64,000 nt of DNA. Origin: Bifidobacterium primatium (lineage in GTDB: Bacteria; Actinomycetota; Actinomycetes; Actinomycetales; Bifidobacteriaceae). This document shows, piece after piece, positions 18,405 through 27,154 of this stretch. Position 1 is the first letter of the stretch, and each line of letters begins with the position of its first letter. Made by a program: the position numbers and the translations under genes. The stretch is from assembly GCF_002802875.1 (NCBI RefSeq), contig NZ_PEBI01000001.1:521830-585829 (forward strand), in the 5' to 3' direction. Under the pieces are notes generated by a model that did no database searches, had not been told where the DNA came from, and was given only the letters and a program-made list of their open reading frames with translations.

Positions 18405-19097
18405 TCAGTGCTGGCCGTAGACGTTCTGGTAGCGGTCGTTGAGCTTGTCGATGTCGGCCTGGTCGATCTCGATGATGTCGCCGAGCTGCCTGGCGGCCCA
18501 CATCGTGTGCGCGACCTCCTCGGTCATGGCGGCCGCCTTGACGGCGGCCTCCGCGTCCCTGCCGATGGTGAACGGGCCGTGGTTCTGCATGAGCACGGCC
18601 GGCGACTTCGGGTACTTGGCGAGGGTCTCGACGACGCCCTTGCCGATGGCCTCGGAGCCGATGAGGCGGAACGGGCCGACCGGCACGGGGCCGCCGAACT
18701 CGTCGCCCATCATCGTCAGGCCGCACGGGATGTCCTGGCCCGTGGCCGCCCACGCGGTCGCGTACGTGGAGTGCGTGTGCACCACGCCGTACACGTCGGG
18801 CATGTGGCGGTAGATGTACGCGTGCGAGGCGGTGTCCGAGCTGGGGGCCTCGGAGCCGTCGACCACGTTGCCCTCGAGGTCGGTGACGACCATGGAGTTC
18901 GGGGTGAGGTTCTCGTAGCGCACGCCGGACGGCTTGATGACCATCAGGTCGGCGGTGTGCAGGCGCTGGGACACGTTGCCGGCCGTCCACACGACCAGGT
19001 TCCACTTGATGAGCTGCTGGTGGAGGTTGGAGACCACCTCGCGCACCTGCTTGACCTCGGCACGCACTTCGGGACCATAATCAGCCAGAGTTGCCAT
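18405..19097 (-). CDS. araD: L-ribulose-5-phosphate 4-epimerase
   Basis: A 230-residue class II aldolase-like epimerase converting L-ribulose-5-phosphate to D-xylulose-5-phosphate, which would feed the bifid shunt. Motifs include TAGNVSQR, VIKPSGVRYENLT, the zinc-binding GVVHTHSTYATAWA and MQNHGPFTIGRDAEAAV. The start at 19097 has AAAGG upstream. It lies 44 bp downstream of araB on the same strand, so the two are co-transcribed. Confidence 0.96.
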   Translation of the reverse strand: MATLADYGPEVRAEVKQVREVVSNLHQQLIKWNLVVWTAGNVSQRLHTADLMVIKPSGVRYENLTPNSMVVTDLEGNVVDGSEAPSSDTASHAYIYRHMPDVYGVVHTHSTYATAWAATGQDIPCGLTMMGDEFGGPVPVGPFRLIGSEAIGKGVVETLAKYPKSPAVLMQNHGPFTIGRDAEAAVKAAAMTEEVAHTMWAARQLGDIIEIDQADIDKLNDRYQNVYGQH

Positions 19098-19141
19098 GTT
19101 CGGCTACCTTTCTTCGTTGTTTGTTGACGTTGTGGGAAAAA

Positions 19142-20773
19142 TCACTTGCTTTCGAGGTCGATGTTGCGCACGGCGCTCTTCTCGATCGCCAGGCCGGCCT
19201 GGAAGCGGGCGAAGAAGTCCTCGAAGCCTTCGACGTCCTTGGGGTCGGGCGTCTCGGTGGTGGACTGGGCGTCCTTGAAGACGCGCTGGTCGAGGTACTC
19301 GTCGAGCGGCCACGGGGTGTGCCACAGGTAGTCGGCGAGCACGGCCATGCCCCAGGCGCCGCCTTCGGCCGCGGTGGTCATCACCTTGATGGGGGTGTCG
19401 AACGCGGCGGCGAGGATCTTCTGCGCGACCTTCGGGGTGGTGAAGATGCCGCCGTGGCCCACGAGGGAGTCCACCTTGACCTCTTCGTCCTTGGTCATGA
19501 CGTCCATGCCGATCTTGACGGGGCTGAACGCTGAGAACAGCTGGGCGCGCATGAAGTTGGCGAGGTTCATGTTGGCTTCGGGGCTGCGGGCGAAGAGCGG
19601 GCGGCCCTCCTCGAGGCCGGCGAGGAATTCGCCGGAGCGGAACGGATAGTTGAGCAGGCCTCCGGCGTTGGCGTCGGCCTGGTCGCTGATGGCGAGGCGG
19701 AACAGGGTGCCGTAGAGGGCGCCGGTGTTCACGGGCTGGTCGATGGCCTTGGCGAATTCGCCGAAGAGGCCGACCCAGGCGTTGAGGTCGGAGGTGAAGT
19801 TGTTGGCGTGGCTCATGCCCGCGAGGTCGCCGGCCGGGGTGGTGACGAGGTCGACTTCGGGGTGCAGGCGGGCGAGCTTCTTCTCGAGCACGACCATGGC
19901 GAAGATGGAGGTTCCGGCGGAGACGTTGCCGGTACGCACGCGCACGGAGTTGGTGGCGACCATGCCGGTGCCGGCGTCGCCTTCCGGCGGAGCGAGCACG
20001 ATGCCGGGCTGGAGCTTGCCGGAGGGATCGAGCAGCTTGGCGCCTTCGGCGGTCAGCTCGCCGGCGGGGGTGCCGGCGACGAGCGGTTCGGGCAGCAGGT
20101 CCTCGATGTTCCACGGCTGGGCGGCGACTTCGGGCAGGGCGGAGAACTTGGCGAGCAGTTCCTTCTCCCAGGTGTGGGTGGTGGGGTCGATGGGGAACAT
20201 GCCGGAGGCGTCGCCCACGCCGAGCACCTTCTTGCCGGTGAGCTTCCAGTGCACGTAGCCGGCGAGGGTGGTGAAGTAGGCGACCTTGCCGACGTGCTCC
20301 TCCTTGTTGAGCACGGCCTGGTAGAGGTGCGCGATGCTCCAGCGTTCGGGGATGTTGTACTGGAACAGGTCGGAGAGCTTGAGGTGGGCCTCGTGGGTGT
20401 TGGTGTTCTGCCAGGTGCGGAACGGCACGAGCAGTTCGCCGTCCTTGTCGAAGGCGAGGTAGCCGTGCATCATGGCGGAGAAGCCGATGTGGCCGATGCG
20501 GGTGAGTTCCACGCCGTAGGCCTGATTGACGTCCCATGCCATGGCGCCGTAGGCGCTCTGCAGGCCCTTCCAGATCTCCTCGACGGAGTAGCTCCACAGT
20601 CCGTCCTCGAGGTGGCTGGCCCACTGGTAGTCGCCGGAGGCGATGGTGTTGTAGTTGTCGTCGATCAGCACGGCCTTGATTCGGGTGGAACCGAACTCAA
20701 TGCCCAGCGAGGTCTTGCCCGCACGGATCTTTTCGACGATTCCCGAGATGTCCATATCGGAGGCGTCGCTCAT
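19142..20773 (-). CDS. araB: L-ribulokinase (FGGY family)
   Basis: A 543-residue FGGY carbohydrate kinase phosphorylating L-ribulose. The N-terminal phosphate-binding motif is SLGIEFGSTRIKAVLID. Conserved blocks IGFSAMMHGYLAFD, GVGDASGMFPID and GTGMVATNSVRVRTGNVSAGTS follow, with VGHGGIFTTPKVAQ in the C-terminal domain. I chose the start at 20773 (MSDASDMD) for AAGGAG 7 nt upstream. First gene of araB-araD-araA. A LacI-type operator lies about 100 bp upstream. The kinase specificity is inferred from the araD and araA neighbours. Confidence 0.93.
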   Translation of the reverse strand: MSDASDMDISGIVEKIRAGKTSLGIEFGSTRIKAVLIDDNYNTIASGDYQWASHLEDGLWSYSVEEIWKGLQSAYGAMAWDVNQAYGVELTRIGHIGFSAMMHGYLAFDKDGELLVPFRTWQNTNTHEAHLKLSDLFQYNIPERWSIAHLYQAVLNKEEHVGKVAYFTTLAGYVHWKLTGKKVLGVGDASGMFPIDPTTHTWEKELLAKFSALPEVAAQPWNIEDLLPEPLVAGTPAGELTAEGAKLLDPSGKLQPGIVLAPPEGDAGTGMVATNSVRVRTGNVSAGTSIFAMVVLEKKLARLHPEVDLVTTPAGDLAGMSHANNFTSDLNAWVGLFGEFAKAIDQPVNTGALYGTLFRLAISDQADANAGGLLNYPFRSGEFLAGLEEGRPLFARSPEANMNLANFMRAQLFSAFSPVKIGMDVMTKDEEVKVDSLVGHGGIFTTPKVAQKILAAAFDTPIKVMTTAAEGGAWGMAVLADYLWHTPWPLDEYLDQRVFKDAQSTTETPDPKDVEGFEDFFARFQAGLAIEKSAVRNIDLESK

Positions 20774-20874
20774 GTGTCTACTCCTTGTTGTTCCGGTCAG
20801 TATGTGATTACCAACGTCGTTGTTGCGCATCAGAACCTGCGGACCTTCTGGAAGTGACCATCGAACCCGTGGTT

Positions 20875-20886
20875 GTGAACGCTCAC
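20875..20886. promoter_or_regulatory. LacI-type operator before araB
   Basis: GTGAACGCTCAC, one base from the perfect palindrome at 12055, lies about 100 bp upstream of the araB start. On the minus strand it sits just downstream of a possible promoter (TTGTCG, 16 bp, CATAGT), a repressing position. Confidence 0.78.
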
Positions 20887-21086
20887 ATTCTAGTTACTAT
20901 GGTACAACCCGCCACGCCGACAACGCAACGTCTGACGTCAATTTATTTGATTTGTTATGAAACCCCTCCCGTCCCCGTCGGCGGAGGAGCCGATGCATCG
21001 CATCGGACTCCATCCTACCGCCGGCGGGACGACCCGAGGGGAGCCACGCGCCGCGGAATGCCATCGACGGCGCCACCGGCGCCCGG
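20887..21086. other. Region between araB promoter and LacI gene
   Basis: About 200 bp without a gene. A short inverted repeat CCGATGCATCGCATCGG near 20991 could help end the LacI-gene transcript; it lacks a strong T-tract. Nothing else identifiable. Confidence 0.3.
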
Positions 21087-22190
21087 TCAGCGGGTCGGTG
21101 CGGCCGTCGACTTGCGCACGATGAGCGGGGCGACGATCGTGGCGACGCCGTGATGCCGCGGCAGATCGAGCTTCGGCGCCGCAGTCGTCTCACCCTTCGT
21201 TCCGAGGAGTGAGAACAGCGTCCTCATGGCGGCCACGCCCAGCGCCGAGAAATCGGGACGGATGGTGGTCAGCGGCGGAATGGCGTTGTCCACGCCGGGC
21301 ATGTCGTCGAATCCGACGAGGCTGACATCCTTCGGCACGTAGAATCCATGCTCGTACAGCGAGCGCCGGATGCCCGTGGCCTGCAGGTCATTGGCGGCCA
21401 CGATGGCGGTGGGCAGCTGCGTCTTCGGGTCGTCGAGCCCGGCGAGATAGCGTTCGAAAAGATCATATGCCGACTGCGCGGACCAGTCGCCGACCTCAAG
21501 CGTGCGCGATTCGATGCCGGCGGCGGCGCTTTCCTTCTCCCATGCGAGGCGACGGGTCGCGGCGTCGCGCCAGTCCTGCGGACCGGCGAAATAGATCGCC
21601 CGGCGATGCCCCTGTTCGGCGAGATGGTCGACGATGGAGCGGATGGCCGACCACTGGTCAACGCCGAGGCACACGGTGGTCGGATCCTTGGCGATGATCT
21701 CCTCGATGTCGACGTCGGACGACCCGTGCGACGACGTGAGGATCACGCGCGGCACCTTCAGTCGGGCGGAGAGCGCGGCCTCGACCATCGGTTCGGTCGG
21801 GGCGACGAACACGAACGCCTCCACGCCCTGGTCGAGGCAGGCGTTGGCCACCTCCTCGAAGGCCTTCTGGGTGTATTCGTGGTCGTTCATGATGGAGATG
21901 GACACGTACAGGCCGTGCTTGCGGGCCATGGCCTCGATGGACGAGATGGTGGAGAGCGGGCCGTGGTAGCTCATGCCTCCGGCGATCAGCGCGATGGTGC
22001 GCGTGCGCTGCGTGGCGAGCGCGCGGGCGGCGCCGGACGGACGGTAGCCGAGCTCGTCGATGGTCGCCTGCACCTTGGCCCGCGTGGTCGGCGACACGTT
22101 CGGGGAATGATTGATCACGCGCGACACGGTCTGGTGGGAGACCCCTGCCGCACGGGCAACCTCGAAGATGGACACGCGCTTGCTCGACAT
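21087..22190 (-). CDS. araQ: LacI-family transcriptional regulator (probable AraQ)
   Basis: A 367-residue LacI/GalR regulator. The N-terminal helix-turn-helix reads VSIFEVARAAGVSHQTVSRV, with the hinge helix segment GYRPSGAARALA, then a periplasmic-binding-type sensor domain (about 60-340). It lies upstream of and co-directional with araBDA, an arrangement matching the AraQ locus of bifidobacteria, from which the symbol is taken. Operators of one type lie before this gene, araB and the arabinofuranosidase, suggesting autoregulation and control of arabinose use. AraQ is described as a wider carbon-metabolism regulator. A pathway-specific paralogue cannot be excluded. Confidence 0.85.
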   Translation of the reverse strand: MSSKRVSIFEVARAAGVSHQTVSRVINHSPNVSPTTRAKVQATIDELGYRPSGAARALATQRTRTIALIAGGMSYHGPLSTISSIEAMARKHGLYVSISIMNDHEYTQKAFEEVANACLDQGVEAFVFVAPTEPMVEAALSARLKVPRVILTSSHGSSDVDIEEIIAKDPTTVCLGVDQWSAIRSIVDHLAEQGHRRAIYFAGPQDWRDAATRRLAWEKESAAAGIESRTLEVGDWSAQSAYDLFERYLAGLDDPKTQLPTAIVAANDLQATGIRRSLYEHGFYVPKDVSLVGFDDMPGVDNAIPPLTTIRPDFSALGVAAMRTLFSLLGTKGETTAAPKLDLPRHHGVATIVAPLIVRKSTAAPTR

Positions 22191-22278
22191 ACCTCAAAAA
22201 CCTCCGGCCTCGTCGTTCGTATCTCGCCGTGTCTCGTCGTCGTCCGATCGCCTTCGGAAAATCGTTTGACATATCTCC

Positions 22279-22290
22279 GTTAGCGCTCAC
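22279..22290. promoter_or_regulatory. LacI-type operator before the LacI regulator gene
   Basis: GTTAGCGCTCAC, one half-site perfect and one substitution from the 12055 palindrome, about 90 bp upstream of the regulator start. It may also affect the divergent AEC transporter gene. Confidence 0.6.
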
Positions 22291-22469
22291 GGCTTCTTGT
22301 GACCAATGGTAACGGCAATTCCCTACGACACGGCGCTGCAACCCGAATTCCGTCCTCGAATTTCACACTCCTCCCCCTATGCCCCCAAACCGCGATGCGA
22401 GCGTCGGGACGCGGTTCATGATACGGGGCCTGTGGCAGTATTGACGCGTACCAAACGGAGGGGAGCATC

Positions 22470-23411
22470 ATGCCAGGCCTGTTGAGCGCAATGCAGGGGT
22501 TCTGTGTAATCGGCATCGTCATCGCGGTGGGATACGTCGCCGCGCGCATGCATATCGGAGGGCCGCAGGGCCAGATGGTGCTCAACCGCTTCAGCTTCTT
22601 CGTCTCGAGTCCATGCCTCATGTTCGCGATCCTCTCGAAGGAGCCGATCTTCGAGATCTTCCACTCGTCGATCGTCGTGGCGTTCTTCTCGGCGGCGCTC
22701 GTCGGCCTGCTGTTCGTCATCCTCAACCGTCTGTTCTTCCATATGGGCGCGGCCGACACGACGATCGGCGCACTCAATTCGCTGTATCTCAATTCGAACA
22801 ACATCGGCCTGCCGATCGCCACGTACATCCTCGGCAATCCGGCGCTGGTCGCGCCCATCCTCGTGATGCAGCAGGCCATCTTCACGCCCGTGGGCCTCAC
22901 CGTGCTCGACGTGACCACCAAGGGCAAGGTATCGCTCAAGGAGATCGCCAGGCAGCCGCTGCACCAGCCGCTGCTCATCGGCTCGCTGCTGGGCATCATC
23001 CTCTCGGCCGTGAACGCGAAGACCGGCTGGTTCCTGCCGAACTTCCTCTTCGACCCCATCAAGATGATCGGCGACTCCGCCGTGCCGATGATCCTCATGG
23101 CGTTCGGCATGTCGCTGCACGGCACGCGGCCGATGCAGCAGAAGTCGTCACGTCCGGCGATCCTCACCGTCGCGATTCTGAAGAACATCGTGATGCCGGT
23201 CATCGCGTTCCTGCTCGCCTACTTCGTGATGGGCTTCCGCGGCGCGACGCTGTACGCATGCGTGGTGCTCGCCGCGCTGCCGACCGGCCAGAACGTGTAC
23301 AACTACGCGGCGCGATACAACGTCGGACTCACGTTCGCCCGCGACGGCATCCTGCTGTCCACGATGACGTCGCCGGTGTTTATTGCGGTCATCGCAGCAC
23401 TGCTGAGCTGA
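22470..23411 (+). CDS. AEC-family transporter (auxin efflux carrier fold)
   Basis: A 313-residue membrane protein with about ten hydrophobic helices and the AEC layout: an N-terminal half with LNRFSFFVSSPCLMF, LNSNNIGLPIATYILG in the middle, and LPTGQNVYNYAARYN near the C terminus, the conserved re-entrant-type segment. Family members export or exchange organic acids and amino acids; the substrate here is unknown. The start at 22470 follows GGAGGGGAG. Its stop codon directly abuts the stop codon of the convergent acyltransferase gene. Confidence 0.85.
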   Translation: MPGLLSAMQGFCVIGIVIAVGYVAARMHIGGPQGQMVLNRFSFFVSSPCLMFAILSKEPIFEIFHSSIVVAFFSAALVGLLFVILNRLFFHMGAADTTIGALNSLYLNSNNIGLPIATYILGNPALVAPILVMQQAIFTPVGLTVLDVTTKGKVSLKEIARQPLHQPLLIGSLLGIILSAVNAKTGWFLPNFLFDPIKMIGDSAVPMILMAFGMSLHGTRPMQQKSSRPAILTVAILKNIVMPVIAFLLAYFVMGFRGATLYACVVLAALPTGQNVYNYAARYNVGLTFARDGILLSTMTSPVFIAVIAALLS

Positions 23412-25652
23412 CTACTGGCCGCAGACGGCCTGGCGCAGCATCGTGGCGTAGGCCGCAGCGCCGGTCATGCCCGGGTGGATGCCGTCGTCGCCGAAGTATT
23501 CGCTGTGGCCCTCGCTGTAGCCATGCCAGTCGATGATGCCGACGTTGGGGTTCTTCGCGGCGGCCTGGCGCAGCATCGTGTTGTTGTTCGTCTCCTGCCA
23601 CGGGTACGGCATGCGGATGGTCACGAAGAACGTCGGCTTGCCGCCGGTCGCGTCGATGAGCTTCTGCACCTCCTGCTCGTTCTCGATGATGCCGTTCGTG
23701 CCGAGGCCGAAGATCACCACGCTGCCGTTGTGCCCTGCGGCGACGTCGGCCTGATAGATGCCAACGGCCTCGGGCATCTGACGGTTCGGCTTGCCGTCGA
23801 TGAACCCGTTCGGGAACGTCTCCTGGATGAACTCCGACGTGCCGGACGTCACGGAGTCGCCGACCATCATGATGTCGGCGCTGCAGCTCTGCGTGGCGGG
23901 ATCGTAATGGTATTTCGAGATGTCGAAGTTGTTCGGCACCTTCTCCGCCTTCGATGTGACCGTCGGCGTGGGCTTCGCGGAGGCGGCGGCGCTGGCCGAC
24001 GCCGACGCCGTCTTCTTGGGTTTCGGCTTCGGCTTGGGTTTCAGCGGCCTGCCGGTCGTCTGTTCGGCGAGTTCCGGCCGCAGTTGGACGGCGCGGGACT
24101 GCGCGATCTGCGCCCAGTTGACCGGCGCCCATGTGAGTGCGATGACGACGATGACGCCGAGCGCCGACATCACCCACGCACCGGGACGAAGACCGGAGGA
24201 GCGGAGGAAACCGAACGGCGAACGACGTGGGGCGGAAGCGACGGCGGGCGTCACAACCGCCGTGGCCGGAGATTCCACCGGCAGCGGCGACACATCCGGC
24301 ACCGGCAGCCCCGGTATCGGCCTCCCCACGGGAGCGGGGGCCTTGTCGAGGTCGATTGATTCCGAAGAGGCCGGCCCCGACGTCTTCGGTTCCGCCGCCA
24401 CAACCGGCTTCGCCGTATGCTTCCTCGCGGCCTCGACCAGCTGATAGAACACCTCGCCGGCCGCGATGATAATCGCGAACTGCACGAGCCATCCCCACCA
24501 CGGCAGCGCCTCGGTGCGCGTGGCCGGGTTCATGATCTGCAGCAGCGGATAATGCACGAGATACAGGCTGAATGAACGCGACCCTATGTAACGCAGGGGC
24601 GCGCAGCCAAGCACCTTCGGCCAGATGGCGCGTTCCTGCACCGTACAAGACAGCGCGATCAGCGACACCACGGCGGCCACGGCATAGCCGCCCCGATACA
24701 TATACGACAGATAGCCGTTGGCGAACCAGAATCCGGCGAGCAGGGCCACGAGCGCCACGGCGCCGAACACGTCGGCGAGGATGACGGCGACACCGCGACG
24801 AGACGCAGACGCAGACGCCGTATCGGAGGCGGAAGCCGGGGCGATGGCGGACGGCACGGGCATCGTCGACGCACCGGCCGGCAGCGGCACGGATGGCAGG
24901 CCGTCGACGGTCCGCGCGGGCATCGATATCGGTCCGACAGCGGGGATCGCGGGCTTTCCTGCCGTCTTCGGCGCCATCCAGATGGCGAGCAGCGCGCCGG
25001 CGGCGAGCTCGGCGAAACGGGTGTCGGTGCCGTAGTAGACGCGGGACGTGCTGGCCGGATCGAACAGCAGGAACATCGCCGCGGACGAGGCGATCATGAT
25101 GACGACGACCACGATGGAACGAATCCATTTCGATTTCGTCAGACGGCCGAGCACCATGAGCAGCAGCGGCCAGAGGATATAGAACTGCATGGTGACGCCG
25201 AGGAACCACAGATGGGTCAGCGGCGACGGCAGGCCGGCGGCCTGGAAATACGGGACCTTGCGGAAGATGTACACCCAGTTGCTGGCGAACAGGGCGCCTG
25301 GCAGCGCATCGGAGACGACCTTCTGCAGCAGGCTCGGCGCGAACAGCCATACCAGCGCCGGGGTGACGGCGATGATGGCCAGCGTCGGCGGCAGCAGCCG
25401 CTTGACGCGGCGCACAAGATAACGGCCGTATCCGAACGTTCCGTCGGCGTCGACGACGCCGAGCACGGAACGCGTGGCCAAAAATCCGGTGATGACGAAG
25501 AACAGCGTGACGCCGATGAAGCCGCCCTGCAATAGCGACGGCCTCGTATGGAACGCGATGACGCCGATGATGGCCAATGCACGCAGGCCGTCGATGCCGG
25601 CGAAATGCGTATGCCTCGCCGGCGAGCCGCTCTTCTCTCTGATTTCGCTCAC
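23412..25652 (-). CDS. Membrane O-acyltransferase (acyltransferase-3 plus SGNH domain, OatA-like)
   Basis: A 746-residue protein. The N-terminal half is an acyltransferase-3 domain with about ten membrane helices (GIDGLRALAIIGVIAFH, then GGFIGVTLFFVITGF). A Pro/Ala/Lys-rich linker leads to an extracellular SGNH hydrolase-like domain (about 595-746) with MVGDSVTSG, GLGTNG and the catalytic DGIHPGMTG. Such proteins O-acetylate peptidoglycan or surface polysaccharide, moving acetyl groups across the membrane. The start is GTG at 25652. The nearest ribosome site (GGAGG) is about 15 nt away, with a 6-bp hairpin GGGTAC-GCT-GTACCC between it and the GTG. Confidence 0.87.
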   Translation of the reverse strand: MSEIREKSGSPARHTHFAGIDGLRALAIIGVIAFHTRPSLLQGGFIGVTLFFVITGFLATRSVLGVVDADGTFGYGRYLVRRVKRLLPPTLAIIAVTPALVWLFAPSLLQKVVSDALPGALFASNWVYIFRKVPYFQAAGLPSPLTHLWFLGVTMQFYILWPLLLMVLGRLTKSKWIRSIVVVVIMIASSAAMFLLFDPASTSRVYYGTDTRFAELAAGALLAIWMAPKTAGKPAIPAVGPISMPARTVDGLPSVPLPAGASTMPVPSAIAPASASDTASASASRRGVAVILADVFGAVALVALLAGFWFANGYLSYMYRGGYAVAAVVSLIALSCTVQERAIWPKVLGCAPLRYIGSRSFSLYLVHYPLLQIMNPATRTEALPWWGWLVQFAIIIAAGEVFYQLVEAARKHTAKPVVAAEPKTSGPASSESIDLDKAPAPVGRPIPGLPVPDVSPLPVESPATAVVTPAVASAPRRSPFGFLRSSGLRPGAWVMSALGVIVVIALTWAPVNWAQIAQSRAVQLRPELAEQTTGRPLKPKPKPKPKKTASASASAAASAKPTPTVTSKAEKVPNNFDISKYHYDPATQSCSADIMMVGDSVTSGTSEFIQETFPNGFIDGKPNRQMPEAVGIYQADVAAGHNGSVVIFGLGTNGIIENEQEVQKLIDATGGKPTFFVTIRMPYPWQETNNNTMLRQAAAKNPNVGIIDWHGYSEGHSEYFGDDGIHPGMTGAAAYATMLRQAVCGQ

Positions 25653-25781
25653 GGGTACAGCGTACCCCCTCCCCCACCGCCGTGGGTTACGGAATCTTGA
25701 ATTATCGCGGCCAAATCAACTCGTCGGGATCACGGTCATCGCCGTGAGACCACCGTCGCCCGAGGAAACGTGAACGGAAAA

Positions 25782-27113
25782 CTACCGGTCGAAGGTGGTG
25801 GCGGCGATGCGGCGCAGACGCTCCTCGAACCGAGGCCAGTCGGTCTTCATGGCGGTCAGGAGCTTCAGGTTCCTGACCTCGTCGAACGGCACCCATGCAA
25901 TCTCAAGGCTCTCATCGTCGTTGGCGCGCGGCTCGACCGTGTGCCCCGGCTTCTCGAACGCGAAGACGGTGGTGTAGCCCCACGGGCCGTGGTCCTCGAG
26001 ATACGAGCCGACGACGGTGATGTTCTCGGGGCGGATGTTCGCCTCCTCGAAGCTTTCGCGCAGCGCGCCCTCGAGCGGGCTCTCGCCGTCGGCGATGGCG
26101 CCGCCGGGAATGCCCCACGTGCCGCCCTCGGCGCTCCACAGGGCGCGATGCTGCATGAGCACGTCGGTGATGATGCCGGTCTCGGCGTCGCGACGGGCCA
26201 GCAATACGCCGGCGGCGCCGTTGAGACCCCAGTGCTTGTGCCCGCACGCGCAGTCGATGAACCCGTCGCCCGGCTGCAGCACGTTCTCCTTGGGGGTCTC
26301 CCACTCGGAGTTGATGGTGCCGCCGTTCTGCTGGGTGTCGCGGTCGAGGTTCCACAGGTCGGTCCAGTCGATATCGAGCTCCTCGACCAGCTGCCGGGTG
26401 AGGGGCAGGCTCAGGCCGATGATGCCGCTCGGATCGCCCTGGATGCCGTCGATGAACGCGCCGCCGAAGCCGTCGAGCGTGAAGGAGCCGGCCACCTCGA
26501 GCGGCTCGCCGGTGGCGATGTAGCGTTCGATGTCGGAGTCGGAATAGTTCGCGAACGTCACCTCGGCGTGGCTGGCACGGCTGACCATGCGGCCGGTGGC
26601 GGCATCGATCACGCAGTGGCCCGTCCACAGGGTGCCGGTGCGGCCGCGCATGAGGTGCAGGCGCTCGCGGGCGTGCTCCACCGTGTGCGGCTTGCCGTAG
26701 GGCACGCCGTCGAGCTCGAACATGGAGTCGCAGCCGATGATGAGCGGACCGGCCATGGCATTGGTCATGCCGCGGTGCTGTTCGAGGGCCTCCTGGATGG
26801 TGGAGGTTTCGCAGACCGTTCCGAATCCGTCGGAAAGCGGGTGGGAGACGTGCTGCTCGCCGACCGCGGTGGCGGCGGTGGCGGCGATGGCGAGATAGTC
26901 GCGGTACACGGCGGCGGCCTTGGCGCGCGCCAGCAGCGGCACGCGCTCCTGCGTGGTCATGTCGTCTGGGCTGATGCCCTGCTGCGCCGCAGTGTTGACC
27001 ACGACGGCCGCCTCGTCGACATGCGACACGCGAATCGTCGGGCGGATGCCCGCGTGGAACAGCACATCACGGCGCGCCTTGGACTTGGACGCGAGAATCA
27101 CCGGAATCGCCAA
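25782..27113 (-). CDS. Fusion of Maf nucleotide pyrophosphatase and Nudix hydrolase
   Basis: A 443-residue bifunctional protein. Residues 1 to about 225 form a Maf/YhdE-like nucleoside triphosphate pyrophosphatase (start VILASKSKARRDVL; IIGCDSMFELDG; core DGFGGAFIDGIQGDPSGIIG). Residues about 280-440 form a Nudix hydrolase with a complete Nudix box beginning GAIADGE and ending RESFEEA. Both halves remove non-canonical or damaged nucleotides. The start codon is TTG at 27113, with AGAGG about 8 nt upstream. It follows thrB by 41 bp, suggesting the same transcript as lysA-hom-thrB. Confidence 0.88.
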   Translation of the reverse strand: MAIPVILASKSKARRDVLFHAGIRPTIRVSHVDEAAVVVNTAAQQGISPDDMTTQERVPLLARAKAAAVYRDYLAIAATAATAVGEQHVSHPLSDGFGTVCETSTIQEALEQHRGMTNAMAGPLIIGCDSMFELDGVPYGKPHTVEHARERLHLMRGRTGTLWTGHCVIDAATGRMVSRASHAEVTFANYSDSDIERYIATGEPLEVAGSFTLDGFGGAFIDGIQGDPSGIIGLSLPLTRQLVEELDIDWTDLWNLDRDTQQNGGTINSEWETPKENVLQPGDGFIDCACGHKHWGLNGAAGVLLARRDAETGIITDVLMQHRALWSAEGGTWGIPGGAIADGESPLEGALRESFEEANIRPENITVVGSYLEDHGPWGYTTVFAFEKPGHTVEPRANDDESLEIAWVPFDEVRNLKLLTAMKTDWPRFEERLRRIAATTFDR

Positions 27114-27154
27114 CGGAAAAACCTCTCCTCAACTACAGGACGTTCAAGAAACCG

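Noticed and set aside
18107-18420. Overlapping ORFs on both strands between araA and araD (peptides such as RRTFVRLRLP and DVPSYAFASR)
   Set aside because: They are translations of tandem hairpin repeats, occur in several frames at once, and have no ribosome sites.
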